From a bacterium (GTDB lineage Bacteria; Verrucomicrobiota; Verrucomicrobiae; Limisphaerales; J093), in the NCBI GenBank assembly GCA_021839785.1, contig JAKCAB010000532.1, positions 1-7,084 of the forward strand: a DNA stretch of 7,084 nucleotides. Reading direction: 5' to 3'. Below the pieces are notes generated by a model. That model saw only the letters and a program-made list of their open reading frames with translations, was not told the origin of the DNA and made no database searches. A program made the position numbers and the translations under genes. Of the stretch, positions 1 through 6,729 are shown one piece after another. Each line of letters opens with the position of its first letter. The stretch's first letter is position 1.

Positions 1-301
1 GGTCCACCACGATCACGCGCAGCTTGGACTCGGGCCGCACCCACTGCACGTCCGGGTGCAGGTGCTCGCCGATCTTGCGGCAGCTCGGGCAGCGATCGCA
101 GCAATCCACCGCCGCACCTTCCGGCGCGCGTCGCGGCGGCGCGTGGCAGTTCAAGGTTTTGGCCAGCGTGCCGGCGAGCGCTTCCAGGTCTTCGAGCCGG
201 TCGCCGCTGAACAGGTAGGCGTGGCCCAGCCGGCCGCGCTCCAGGCTGCGTTGCAGCAAGGCGACGCCAGCGGGTGCGGGTTGGAAATCGGCAAAGGCCA
301 T
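1..301 (-). CDS. holB: DNA polymerase III subunit delta-prime, N-terminal part (runs off left edge)
   Basis: This is the first 100 codons of a clamp-loader AAA+ subunit. In the family, delta-prime is a rigid part of the loader that opens the beta sliding clamp at the replication fork in the cytoplasm. Translating from the ATG at 301-299 gives the typical DnaX/HolB opening: a helix (LLQRSLERGRLGHAYLF, residues 15-31) and then the Walker A position. A zinc module follows, with C52 and a C-x2-C-x2-C cluster at C68, C71 and C74, then HPDVQWV at 82-88. The Walker A position reads GDRLEDLEAL and lacks the GKT/GKS signature. This fits delta-prime, which in E. coli does not hydrolyse ATP, rather than DnaX (tau/gamma). 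The start is the first ATG after the rhaB stop; no clear Shine-Dalgarno is visible. The 27-base gap to rhaB permits co-transcription, although the two functions are unrelated. A DnaX paralogue is the main alternative. Confidence 0.85.
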   Translation of the reverse strand, partial: MAFADFQPAPAGVALLQRSLERGRLGHAYLFSGDRLEDLEALAGTLAKTLNCHAPPRRAPEGAAVDCCDRCPSCRKIGEHLHPDVQWVRPESKLRVIVVD

Positions 302-328
302 CGGCAAAATGCGGGTCGCGCGCCGCGC

Positions 329-1798
329 TCAGGCTTTCGATCCGATCAACCGCTCGAAGCGCGCGTAGGCGTCAGCCCACACCGCGGCATCGGCAGGCTC
401 GACGGTTATGGTCTCGAAGGAGCGGCGCACCACGTCGCGCGCCGCGGCCAGCGACGGCAGGTGGCCCAAGGCGAGGGCTTGAACGAGGCTGTTGCCCGCG
501 GCGGTGGCTTCGACGGGTCCGGCGATGACCGGGAGTTGCAGCGCGTTCGCCGCAAAGCGATTCAGCAACTCGTTTTTGCTGCCGCCCCCCACGATATGCA
601 ACCGCGCCAGCCGGCGGCCGGTCAGTGCTTCGATCTGCCGCAACGTACGCCGGTAAAGCAGCGCCAGGCTTTCGAGAATGCAGCGCACGAACGCGCCGGG
701 CGTGTCCGGCACCGGCTGGCCATGCTCGCGGCAAAACGCGGCGATCTTGCCCGGCAGGTCGCCGGGACTGACAAAGCGCGGGTCGGCGGGATCCACGAAC
801 GACGCGAAGGCCGGCGCCTCCGCGGCGAGTCGCGCCAGCGTGACGTAGTCAAACTCATGGCCTTGGCGTGCCCATTCGCGGCGCGATTCCTGGACCATCC
901 AGAGGCCGATGATGTTCTTCAAAAAGCGGACCGAGCCGCCGTAGCCGATTTCGTTCGTGAAGTTGGCTTCGCGCACCGTGTCGTTGATGACCGGCCGCGC
1001 AAGCTCGACCCCCATCAGCGACCAGGTGCCCGAGCTGAGGTAAGCCCAGTCGTCGCCCGCGCCGGGCACGGCGGCGACCGCGGCGCCGGTGTCGTGCGAA
1101 CAACTCGCCACCACCTCCACGCCGTGCAAGCCGGTCTCCTGCGCCAGTGCCGGTCGCAACGGTCCCAGCCGCGAGCCGGAAGGCACGATCGGCGGGAACA
1201 TGTCTGCCCGCAGGCCCAGCGTGTTGAGCAGTTTCGCCGACCACGTCCGCGTGCGGGGATCGTAAAGTTGCGTGGTGCTGGCCAGCGATTCTTCGTACCG
1301 CGCCACGCCGCTGAGCCAGTGGTTGAAGGCGTCGCCCACGCCGAGGATCAGATCCGCGCTCGCCAGGCGGTCCGGCGATTCGGCGGCGAGCTGGAAAATC
1401 GTGTTGAACGGCAGGAACTGAAGGCCCGTTTCCGCGAAGATTTCCGGCCAGCCGATCTTCGCCGTCGCGGCCTTCACGCCGTCGGCGGTGCGGGCGTCGC
1501 GGTAATGAAAGGTCGGCTCGATCTCCGCGCCTGCCTCGTCGTACAAGAGATAATCCACGCCCCACGAATCGGTGCTGATGCTGGCGATGGGCACCTTCAG
1601 GGCCGCCGCCTTGCGGAGACCGGCCCGGAGTTCGTCGAACAACGCCGCGATGTTCCAATGCAGGGAATCGCCGTCCTGGACAGGCGTGTTAGGGAAGCGG
1701 TGAAGCTCGGTCAGGCTGAGCCGGCCGTCTTCGAGCGTGCCGAGCATCAGCCGGCCGCTCTCGGCACCGAGGTCGCAGGCGAGGTAATGGGTTTTCAT
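329..1798 (-). CDS. rhaB: L-rhamnulokinase
   Basis: Rhamnulokinase phosphorylates L-rhamnulose at O-1 with ATP, the second step of cytoplasmic L-rhamnose breakdown after RhaA isomerase. The product is 489 residues, the same length as E. coli RhaB, with FGGY/ASKHA kinase features throughout. The N-terminal phosphate loop is CDLGAESGR (8-16). STDSWGVDYLLYD (75-87) and HYRDART (98-104) are sugar-domain signatures. SHDTG (234-238) carries the probable catalytic base D236. SSGTWSLMG (255-263) and IVGGGSKNELLNRF (402-415) belong to the C-terminal nucleotide domain. The frame stays open upstream to an ATG at 1963, but those 55 residues match nothing in the family, whereas MKTHYLACDLG fits the family start exactly. 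No good Shine-Dalgarno precedes it. No rhaA, rhaD, rhaM, transporter or regulator lies in the window, and the next gene downstream is holB. The gene looks intact. Another FGGY kinase such as fuculokinase is less likely. Confidence 0.95.
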   Translation of the reverse strand: MKTHYLACDLGAESGRLMLGTLEDGRLSLTELHRFPNTPVQDGDSLHWNIAALFDELRAGLRKAAALKVPIASISTDSWGVDYLLYDEAGAEIEPTFHYRDARTADGVKAATAKIGWPEIFAETGLQFLPFNTIFQLAAESPDRLASADLILGVGDAFNHWLSGVARYEESLASTTQLYDPRTRTWSAKLLNTLGLRADMFPPIVPSGSRLGPLRPALAQETGLHGVEVVASCSHDTGAAVAAVPGAGDDWAYLSSGTWSLMGVELARPVINDTVREANFTNEIGYGGSVRFLKNIIGLWMVQESRREWARQGHEFDYVTLARLAAEAPAFASFVDPADPRFVSPGDLPGKIAAFCREHGQPVPDTPGAFVRCILESLALLYRRTLRQIEALTGRRLARLHIVGGGSKNELLNRFAANALQLPVIAGPVEATAAGNSLVQALALGHLPSLAAARDVVRRSFETITVEPADAAVWADAYARFERLIGSKA

Positions 1799-1850
1799 GG
1801 TCACGCGGTGGGACGATTGAACTGACCTCGCGCGCAAATGCAATGCCGAA

Positions 1851-1941
1851 GCGCCGGCCGGCGCGGGACCGGGCACGCGCGCGAAAGCATGAAGGCCGGC
1901 ATTCCCGCTGATGCGCCCCGCTGTCGGCGCGGCAGCGCCGA
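1851..1941. other. Two palindromic hairpins upstream of rhaB
   Basis: The 208 bases between rhaB and the deacetylase remnant hold no convincing gene. They contain a perfect 14-base palindrome, GCGCCGGCCGGCGC, at 1851-1864. They also contain a perfect 7-bp stem with a GGCA loop, arms at 1924-1930 and 1935-1941. Neither is followed by a T-run in either direction, so a classical Rho-independent terminator is not supported. They could be operators in the rhaB leader, end signals for the decayed gene on the same strand, or chance structure in GC-rich DNA. No promoter with clear -35 and -10 boxes is visible. Confidence 0.35.
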
Positions 1942-2006
1942 GGTTTGACGGCTGATTGCGCACCGCGTGTTGGCTGGCGCGCCTGGCCGGGGCTGTCCGG
2001 CGCTGC

Positions 2007-2105
2007 TTATTCCTCCAGGGCGCGAATGTGGGCCTCCACCGACGCGGCCAACGCCTCCAGATTATAGCCTCCTTCGAGCACCGAGACCAGGCGGCCGGGC
2101 CTGCC
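2007..2105 (-). pseudogene. 3' remnant of a histone-deacetylase-family (acetoin utilization/AcuC-like) gene
   Basis: The last 32 codons before the TAA at 2009-2007 read GRPGRLVSVLEGGYNLEAL followed by AASVEAHIRALEE. This is the characteristic C-terminal segment of bacterial class II histone-deacetylase-like amidohydrolases. GRLVSVLEGGYN is the conserved block whose glycines and tyrosine line the active site of the zinc-dependent deacetylase. The rest of the expected protein, about 270 residues or more with the zinc-binding His and Asp motifs, is absent. Upstream on the same strand the frame stays open to an ATG at 2312, but residues 1-69 of that frame do not resemble the family. I therefore read this as the stub left after deletion or replacement of the 5' part. 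A functional small protein cannot be excluded but seems unlikely. Because the conserved block is unmutated, the truncation may be fairly recent. Confidence 0.7.
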
Positions 2106-2429
2106 GGCCCCGGTGAGAGACCGGGTGGTGGGGCGAACGTGCGCCTTCATCCCGGCCTCGCCGTCTCGGGACGGCCCGGTGCCGGCCAGGGTGCCATCCT
2201 CGGGGCGGACGCCAACGCACGTGGGCAGGTTCAGGTTCATAAGATGATTGGGCTGCTGGCCGATTCCACGCCAAAGACCCGCCGGCGGCCATCCCGCAGC
2301 CACGGTTGCCAATCGCCGGACCGGCCGTCGCCTTCAAACCGCCGGCTGGCTCCCAGCCACGTCCGGCGGGTGCCCACCGCGATGGAATCTGTGCTCGCGT
2401 CGTTCCGAGCCAACCTTGGTGCGATCGCT

Positions 2430-2449
2430 GCATTACGAACCTGTAATGC
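2430..2449 (+). promoter_or_regulatory. Perfect 7-bp hairpin in the leader of the SpoIIAA-like stub/BON gene
   Basis: GCATTAC (2430-2436) and GTAATGC (2443-2449) form a perfect stem around a 6-base loop, 59 bases before the ATG at 2509. The stem is AT-richer than its surroundings, so it is less likely to be a by-product of GC content. It could be an operator dyad or a leader-RNA hairpin. No T-run follows, so termination is not favoured. Confidence 0.35.
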
Positions 2450-2495
2450 CGGGGAAAGCCAGCGGTAAGGCGCGGGAAGTCGAACTCATAACGAG

Positions 2496-2501
2496 AAAGG
2501 A
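2496..2501 (+). promoter_or_regulatory. Shine-Dalgarno AAAGGA before the ATG at 2509
   Basis: AAAGGA lies 7 bases upstream of the ATG at 2509-2511, a good ribosome binding site. It matters because the next in-frame ATG, at 2647, where the secreted BON protein should begin, has no such site. This is the only strong translation start visible for the whole open frame to 4209. Confidence 0.6.
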
Positions 2502-2508
2502 TACAAAT

Positions 2509-2631
2509 ATGGCAGTCCAACTAACCGAGAGAAGAGACGGCCAGGTGCTGGAGGCGCAGGTGAGCGAGAAGCTGACCGATGCGGATTACCGGCAGTTCGT
2601 GCCGGAGTTCGAGCGACTGGCGAAACAACAC
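2509..2631 (+). pseudogene. 5' stub of a SpoIIAA-like (STAS-related) gene, fused in frame to the BON gene
   Basis: The first 41 codons begin MAVQLTERRDGQVLEAQVSE and end VPEFERLAKQH. This looks like the N-terminus of the small soluble SpoIIAA-like proteins (about 120 residues, STAS-like fold; Pfam SpoIIAA-like), which start with a strand, a turn, a second strand ending VSGKLT and a helix DYxxFVPEFERL. Here the VSGKL glycine is Glu (VSEKL). After KQH the family normally continues into the next strand (KIRVLF-like). Here it switches abruptly to LTIND and then to the signal-peptide region of the BON protein, with no stop. About two thirds of the gene is missing, while its ribosome binding site and ATG survive. 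It is either a dead stub or the translated leader of a chimeric 566-residue protein (2509-4209). Confidence 0.65.
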
Positions 2632-2646
2632 CTTACCATTAACGAT

Positions 2647-4209
2647 ATGAAGATACATTCCATCTCAAGTTCAATCCGTCACGACTCAAGGCAACCGGTC
2701 GCCCGGAACGGGCGTCGCTCGGTTGCCGCCGTTCTGCTCGCCGCCTGGCTGTTGCCGATGTGCGGCCCGGCCGCGCAAGCGGCCGGGCCTCCGCCAGGCA
2801 AGGCCATTACTGATGACGGCATTCGCATCGCCGTGACGGAGGCTTTGCAGCGGGCGCGGGGCGTGGGGGCGCAGGCCGTCGAGGTTGCGGCGGACCGGGG
2901 CGTGGTCGCGCTTTCAGGGACCGTGGGCAATCTGCTGGCCAAAGACCGCGCCGTGCGGATCGCCGAAGTCACGCGCGGGGTTCGCAGCGTCATCGATCGC
3001 ATGGCGATAGACACCCCGGCCCGGCCGGACGAAGACATTCGGAAAGACATCCTGACGGCGCTGATGAACGATCCAGCCACCGAGCACTACCAGGTGGGCG
3101 TCAAGGTGAAGGACGCCGTGGCCACGCTTTCCGGCACGGTCGGCTCCTGGGCGGAGTCGCAGCTCGCCGCGCAGCTCGCCCGCGGCGTGGTCGGCGCGAA
3201 GGCGATCCAGAACAATCTCCAAGTCAAGTACAGCGCGTCGCGGACCGCGTCCCAGATTCTGGCGGATGTGCGGTCGCGTTTGCAGTGGGACGTCTGGGTC
3301 GGTGGCGATCCGGTGACCGCAACCGCCCAGGATGGCAAGGTGACGCTGACCGGAAGTGTCGGCAGCGCCCTCGAAAAATCCCGCGCGGTGACCGACGCCT
3401 GGGTGACCGGCGTCACGGACGTTGACGGCAAGGCGCTGGAGGTGGATCCCGAGATCAGCCGGAAGACCGAACGCAGACTGTCCACTCCGGTGGCGACCGA
3501 CGCGGCGATCCGGCAGGCGGTGCTCGCGGCCTTCCGTTACGATCCGCGCGTGGCGCCCGGGGTTCCCGAGGTGATCGTGGAGGACGGCTCCGCTATTCTT
3601 TCCGGCAAGGTGGGGAATCTCAAAGCCAGGCTGGCGGCGGGGGCGGACGCCAGGAACACGGCGGGGGTGTGGAGGGTGGACAACCTGCTGATCGTCCAAC
3701 GCCGGGACCTCCCCAGCGATGCCGAGGCCAGCCGGGTGCTCAAAGACGCACTGGTTCGCGACCCGCTGCTCGCGGGAGCGCAAATCGAGTCGGCCGTCGT
3801 CGATCACTCGGCGTACCTCTCGGGCTGGGTCTCCAACAGCCTCCAGCAGGCGGAGGCGCACGATATCGCCTCCCGAGTCCAGGGAGTGGTCGAAATCCGG
3901 AACCACCTGAAGGTGGATCCCGAGGACGCGGTTTCGTATTTCGACTGGCCCTACCTGGCCTCGGATGATTATGCCCCGCCCCGGCCGAAGAGCGACGCCG
4001 AGATTGCGCGGTCGATCCGGAAAGCCTTCTTTTGGAGCCCGTTCGTCCACCGCAACGACATCACCGTGACCGTGCATGGCGGTGTGGCCACCCTCAATGG
4101 CAGGGTCGGCAGTTGGGTCGCTTACGAGGAGGCCGACACCGACGCCCGCAAGGGCGGCGCCACGGCGGTGGTCAACGATTTGAGCGTCCCGAAAGGTGTC
4201 TGGTTCTGA
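2647..4209 (+). CDS. Secreted protein with six tandem BON domains
   Basis: The 520-residue product begins with a basic stretch (RNGRR, 20-24). A hydrophobic core follows (SVAAVLLAAWLL, 25-36), then a likely signal peptidase I site after AQA45, so it should be exported to the periplasm or outer envelope. No lipobox is evident. Six BON repeats fill the rest, at about residues 56-122, 128-193, 199-266, 284-350, 357-423 and 449-514. Each starts with an acidic helix such as DEDIRKDILTAL and has a central L-S/T/N-G-x-V-G turn (LSGTVGN, LSGTVGSW, LTGSVGSA, LSGKVGN, LSGWVSN, LNGRVGSW), ending in an N-x-L-x-V strand. The fifth repeat has Ser for the turn glycine. BON domains, as in OsmY, are associated with phospholipid binding and envelope stress. 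The ATG at 2647 is chosen because the signal peptide begins there, but it lacks a Shine-Dalgarno. Translation may really begin at 2509, within the SpoIIAA-like stub. The exact function is unknown. Confidence 0.85.
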   Translation: MKIHSISSSIRHDSRQPVARNGRRSVAAVLLAAWLLPMCGPAAQAAGPPPGKAITDDGIRIAVTEALQRARGVGAQAVEVAADRGVVALSGTVGNLLAKDRAVRIAEVTRGVRSVIDRMAIDTPARPDEDIRKDILTALMNDPATEHYQVGVKVKDAVATLSGTVGSWAESQLAAQLARGVVGAKAIQNNLQVKYSASRTASQILADVRSRLQWDVWVGGDPVTATAQDGKVTLTGSVGSALEKSRAVTDAWVTGVTDVDGKALEVDPEISRKTERRLSTPVATDAAIRQAVLAAFRYDPRVAPGVPEVIVEDGSAILSGKVGNLKARLAAGADARNTAGVWRVDNLLIVQRRDLPSDAEASRVLKDALVRDPLLAGAQIESAVVDHSAYLSGWVSNSLQQAEAHDIASRVQGVVEIRNHLKVDPEDAVSYFDWPYLASDDYAPPRPKSDAEIARSIRKAFFWSPFVHRNDITVTVHGGVATLNGRVGSWVAYEEADTDARKGGATAVVNDLSVPKGVWF

Positions 4210-4282
4210 GGGCACACGAGCCCAAACGGCTTGCGCCGGCCAGGGCGAGAACCGGAATCTCCAGCCCGCCGGCAGCGTGAAC

Positions 4283-4313
4283 GGGGCCATCCGCAACTTT
4301 TGCGGGTGGCCTC
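4283..4313. terminator. Hairpin between convergent BON and parC genes
   Basis: GGCCATCCGCAA (4285-4296) and TTGCGGGTGGCC (4300-4311) pair over 12 positions with one T-G wobble and a CTT loop. The stem can extend to 4283-4313 through another wobble and a G-C pair. It lies 73 bases after the BON stop and 151 bases beyond the parC stop, where the two genes converge, so a shared bidirectional terminator is reasonable. Neither side has a proper T-run, so efficiency is uncertain. The rest of 4210-4464 holds no convincing gene. It contains a 10-base palindrome GGCGGCCGCC at 4440-4449. Confidence 0.5.
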
Positions 4314-4464
4314 TCATATCTGCGGTCCCGCAATCCCCGGTTGCCAGCTTGCCAGGCCCAACGTCCGGAGCCGGGCAGATCGAGCATGAGCAGGGCGCAC
4401 CAGGCCGACGACGCGCCTCCGGGTGCTCCCATGAAAGCCGGCGGCCGCCTGGCAGGCTGGTACT

Positions 4465-6621
4465 TCACACAAACAGCACCTTGGTCGTCGGCGCGTCGGG
4501 ATCCCGGCCGCGGGTGGGTTTGCTGGTGACCCCGGCGACGTCCTTGATCGAAATCTGTCGCCCACGCGTCTTCGCGCCTTTGACCTCGACCTGGGCGGGC
4601 TCGCAGGTCTGCTGGTTGATCTTCTGGTACGGCGCGGGTTTGTAGCGGATGAACAACCCGGCGGGCGTGTCCGGCTCGAAGAACAGCACCTTCGACTTGT
4701 CCGGTGCGAGCGCGTATTCCTTGTCAAGAATGGTGCCCCCGAACGTGAAGCGTTTCAGGTAACTCGCCTCGCGCGTGGCATAGGCCAGGGTGAAAATCCG
4801 CTCGCGCTCGGGCAGCCCGGCGTAGATCAAGTCCGGCCCCACGAAGAGCTTCTCCGGTAGTTCGATGACCTTGTACCGGCCGTCTTTGAACACCATCAGA
4901 ATCTTGTCGAACTTGGTGCACTCGGTCTTGAACTCCTCGCCGTTGACCTTGTAGCCGAGGTAACCGGTCTCGCGGTCGTAGGCAACCTTGAACGCCTTGA
5001 ACGCAACCTCCTTGACGTCGATCTCGTCGTGCCGGCTGCTCTTCGTGAGTCGCGGATAAAGCGGGCCGTACTTTTCGAGGAGCCCTTCGAGGTGCCCGAT
5101 GGCGTACTTCACGAGGTTCTTGAGGTGCTTGCGCGTCTCAGCCAAGTCGGCCTTCACCGCGGCCATCTCCTCGCGGTGCTTGGTGATGTCGAAGAGCGAA
5201 ATGCGGCGGATGCGCACCTGGAGCAGGCGGTCCACGTCCGGATCGGTGAGGTCGCGGACCAACTCCTTCTGGAACGGCTTGAAGCCCTCGTAAACTGCGG
5301 CGATGACGGTCTCGTTCGTCTTGCACTGCTCGATCCGCTTGTAGAGTCGCTCCTCGATGAAAATGCGTTCCAGCGTGCGGAAATGGAGTTCGTCCTGGAG
5401 TTGGCGCTCCTTCAATTCCAGCTCGCGTTTGAGCAAGGCGACGAGCTGCTCCGTGTTTTCCCGCAACACCTCGCTCGCCGTGAGTTCCACCGGGCGGTGG
5501 TCGCGGATGACGACGATGCGGCTGGCGATCGTGACCTCGCAATCGGTGAAGGCGTAGAGCGCGTCCACCAGCTTCTCGGCGTCCACCCCGAGCGGTGCCT
5601 TGATCTCGATTTCCACGTCCTCGGAGGTGAAATCGTTCACCGATTTCACCTTCAGCTTGCCTTTGCGCGCGGCGTCTTCGATGGACGCCATCAGTGACTC
5701 GGTGGTGGTCGTGGGCGGGATTTCCTTGATGACCACCGTGCCTTCGTCCTTGACCTTGATCCGCGCGCGAACCTTCACCGAACCGGTGCCGTCTCGGTAA
5801 TCCCGGGCGTCCATGAGGCCGCCGGTGGGAAAGTCGGGCAGGCACTTGAAGGGTTGCTTTTTCAGGATCGCGACCTGCGCCTGGAGCAGCTCGGGGAAAT
5901 TGTGGGGCAGAATGCGCGCGGCCAGGCCGACCGCGATCCCCTCGGTGCCGAGCATGAGCGTGAGCGGCAGCTTGCACGGCAGCGCCACCGGCTCCTGGTT
6001 CCGCCCATCGTAGCTGGGGACGAACTCGGTGATTTCGTCGTGGAACAGCTCCGTGCGCGCCAGCTCGGTGAGCCGGCACTCGATGTACCGCGCCGCCGCG
6101 GCCGGATCGCCGGTGAAGAGGTTGCCGAAATTGCCCTGGCCTTCGAGGAGGTAACGCTTGGTGGCCAGCACCACCAGCGCGTCGCCGATCGCCGCGTCGC
6201 CGTGCGGGTGAAACTTCATCGTGTCGCCCACGACGTTGGCGACCTTCGTGAAACGGCCGTCGTCGCCGCGGTGGAGCGCCCAAAGAATGCGGCGCTGCAC
6301 CGGCTTCAAACCGTCCGCGAGGTTTGGGATGGCGCGGTCACGGATGACGTAGGAGGCGTAATCGAGAAAACTGCGGTCCACCCGGCGGTGAAGCGGCGCC
6401 TCGACCTGCTTCGGATTGAACGGCCGGTGCGCCACGGCAAGCGCCTCCGGCACCACCTCGGCTTGAACGTGACTTTCACCGTTGCCGGCGGCTGGCTGGG
6501 CGGGCGCAGGCGCAGGGGCGGGCGTCGTGGCGGTGGATCTGCGCTTGACCACGCCGGCCGGGGGGGGCTTCGCGCCGCCGGTCGGCCGTTCGGACTGCGA
6601 CTCTGTTCTTCGGTCACTCAC
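4465..6621 (-). CDS. parC: Type IIA topoisomerase subunit A (topoisomerase IV ParC/GyrA family)
   Basis: This subunit cuts and rejoins DNA in a type II topoisomerase with an ATPase partner (ParE/GyrB, not in the window), relaxing or decatenating chromosomes. Numbering from the GTG at 6621-6619 (718 residues), the catalytic core starts near HRRVDRSFLDYASYVI (78-93). It contains LKPVQRRILWAL (105-116), the HPHGD block (138-142) and the DNA-linking tyrosine Y179 in AAARYIECRL. EGIAVGLAARILPHNF (227-242) and LPDFPTGGLMD (261-271) follow, then the tower and coiled-coil region and a short C-terminal domain from about 527. Wording such as HPHGDAAIGDAL and FTFGGTILDKEY resembles ParC of Bacteroidota/Verrucomicrobiota; the GyrA box is absent. 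A Ser/Pro/Ala-rich extension of about 75 residues precedes the core. The frame stays open to an ATG at 6720, but the extra 33 residues are Trp/Cys-containing and unlike a protein start; neither start has a clear Shine-Dalgarno. The quinolone-contact serine is Ala (A143), with D147 kept. Confidence 0.93.
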   Translation of the reverse strand: MSDRRTESQSERPTGGAKPPPAGVVKRRSTATTPAPAPAPAQPAAGNGESHVQAEVVPEALAVAHRPFNPKQVEAPLHRRVDRSFLDYASYVIRDRAIPNLADGLKPVQRRILWALHRGDDGRFTKVANVVGDTMKFHPHGDAAIGDALVVLATKRYLLEGQGNFGNLFTGDPAAAARYIECRLTELARTELFHDEITEFVPSYDGRNQEPVALPCKLPLTLMLGTEGIAVGLAARILPHNFPELLQAQVAILKKQPFKCLPDFPTGGLMDARDYRDGTGSVKVRARIKVKDEGTVVIKEIPPTTTTESLMASIEDAARKGKLKVKSVNDFTSEDVEIEIKAPLGVDAEKLVDALYAFTDCEVTIASRIVVIRDHRPVELTASEVLRENTEQLVALLKRELELKERQLQDELHFRTLERIFIEERLYKRIEQCKTNETVIAAVYEGFKPFQKELVRDLTDPDVDRLLQVRIRRISLFDITKHREEMAAVKADLAETRKHLKNLVKYAIGHLEGLLEKYGPLYPRLTKSSRHDEIDVKEVAFKAFKVAYDRETGYLGYKVNGEEFKTECTKFDKILMVFKDGRYKVIELPEKLFVGPDLIYAGLPERERIFTLAYATREASYLKRFTFGGTILDKEYALAPDKSKVLFFEPDTPAGLFIRYKPAPYQKINQQTCEPAQVEVKGAKTRGRQISIKDVAGVTSKPTRGRDPDAPTTKVLFV

Positions 6622-6729
6622 GGAGGACAGGTTAACAGGGGTTTCGGACTCCGAGAACGCAATTCCCCACCAGTTGCAAGACGGTTCAACTGCCCCAAGC
6701 GTCCGCCAACAAGCCGTCATGGCCGCGGG

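Larger units (their letters stand above)
2106..2508. other. Non-coding, hairpin-rich segment between two gene stubs
   Basis: These 403 bases hold no recognisable gene. Open frames cross them on both strands, but the translations are rich in Arg, Pro, Gly and Trp and match no family I know. Several short perfect inverted repeats are present: CCCGG/CCGGG with a 7-base loop (2109-2125), GCCGTC/GACGGC with a TCGG loop (2160-2175), GGCTGG/CCAGCC with a CTC loop (2344-2358), and a 7-bp stem at 2430-2449. The density of stems suggests a palindromic intergenic repeat or a structured transcript, but high GC alone produces many short stems. The segment lies exactly between the broken end of the deacetylase gene and the leader of the SpoIIAA-like stub. 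Confidence 0.4.

Noticed and set aside
56..1825. A 589-codon plus-strand open frame opposite holB and rhaB
   Set aside because: It mirrors the confidently identified rhaB coding strand. Its translation is rich in Arg, His, Gln and Ala and matches no family; high GC with strong codon bias produces long antisense frames.
1799..1963. N-terminal extension of RhaB to the ATG at 1963
   Set aside because: The added 55 residues lack family similarity, and the 489-residue form from 1798 matches the usual length and N-terminal motif.
2914..4317. A 467-codon minus-strand open frame opposite the BON gene
   Set aside because: The composition is Arg/His/Pro-rich without domain features. The plus strand has six clear BON repeats, so this is an antisense shadow.
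4172..4468. A 98-codon minus-strand ORF in the BON-parC gap
   Set aside because: It overlaps the end of the BON gene and the terminator-like hairpin, has no recognisable motif and no ribosome binding site that I could see.
5029..5697. Plus-strand frames opposite parC (also 5854-6777)
   Set aside because: They lie opposite the catalytic and tower regions of parC, and their Leu/Glu/Val/Arg-rich text mirrors parC codons; no independent motif is seen.
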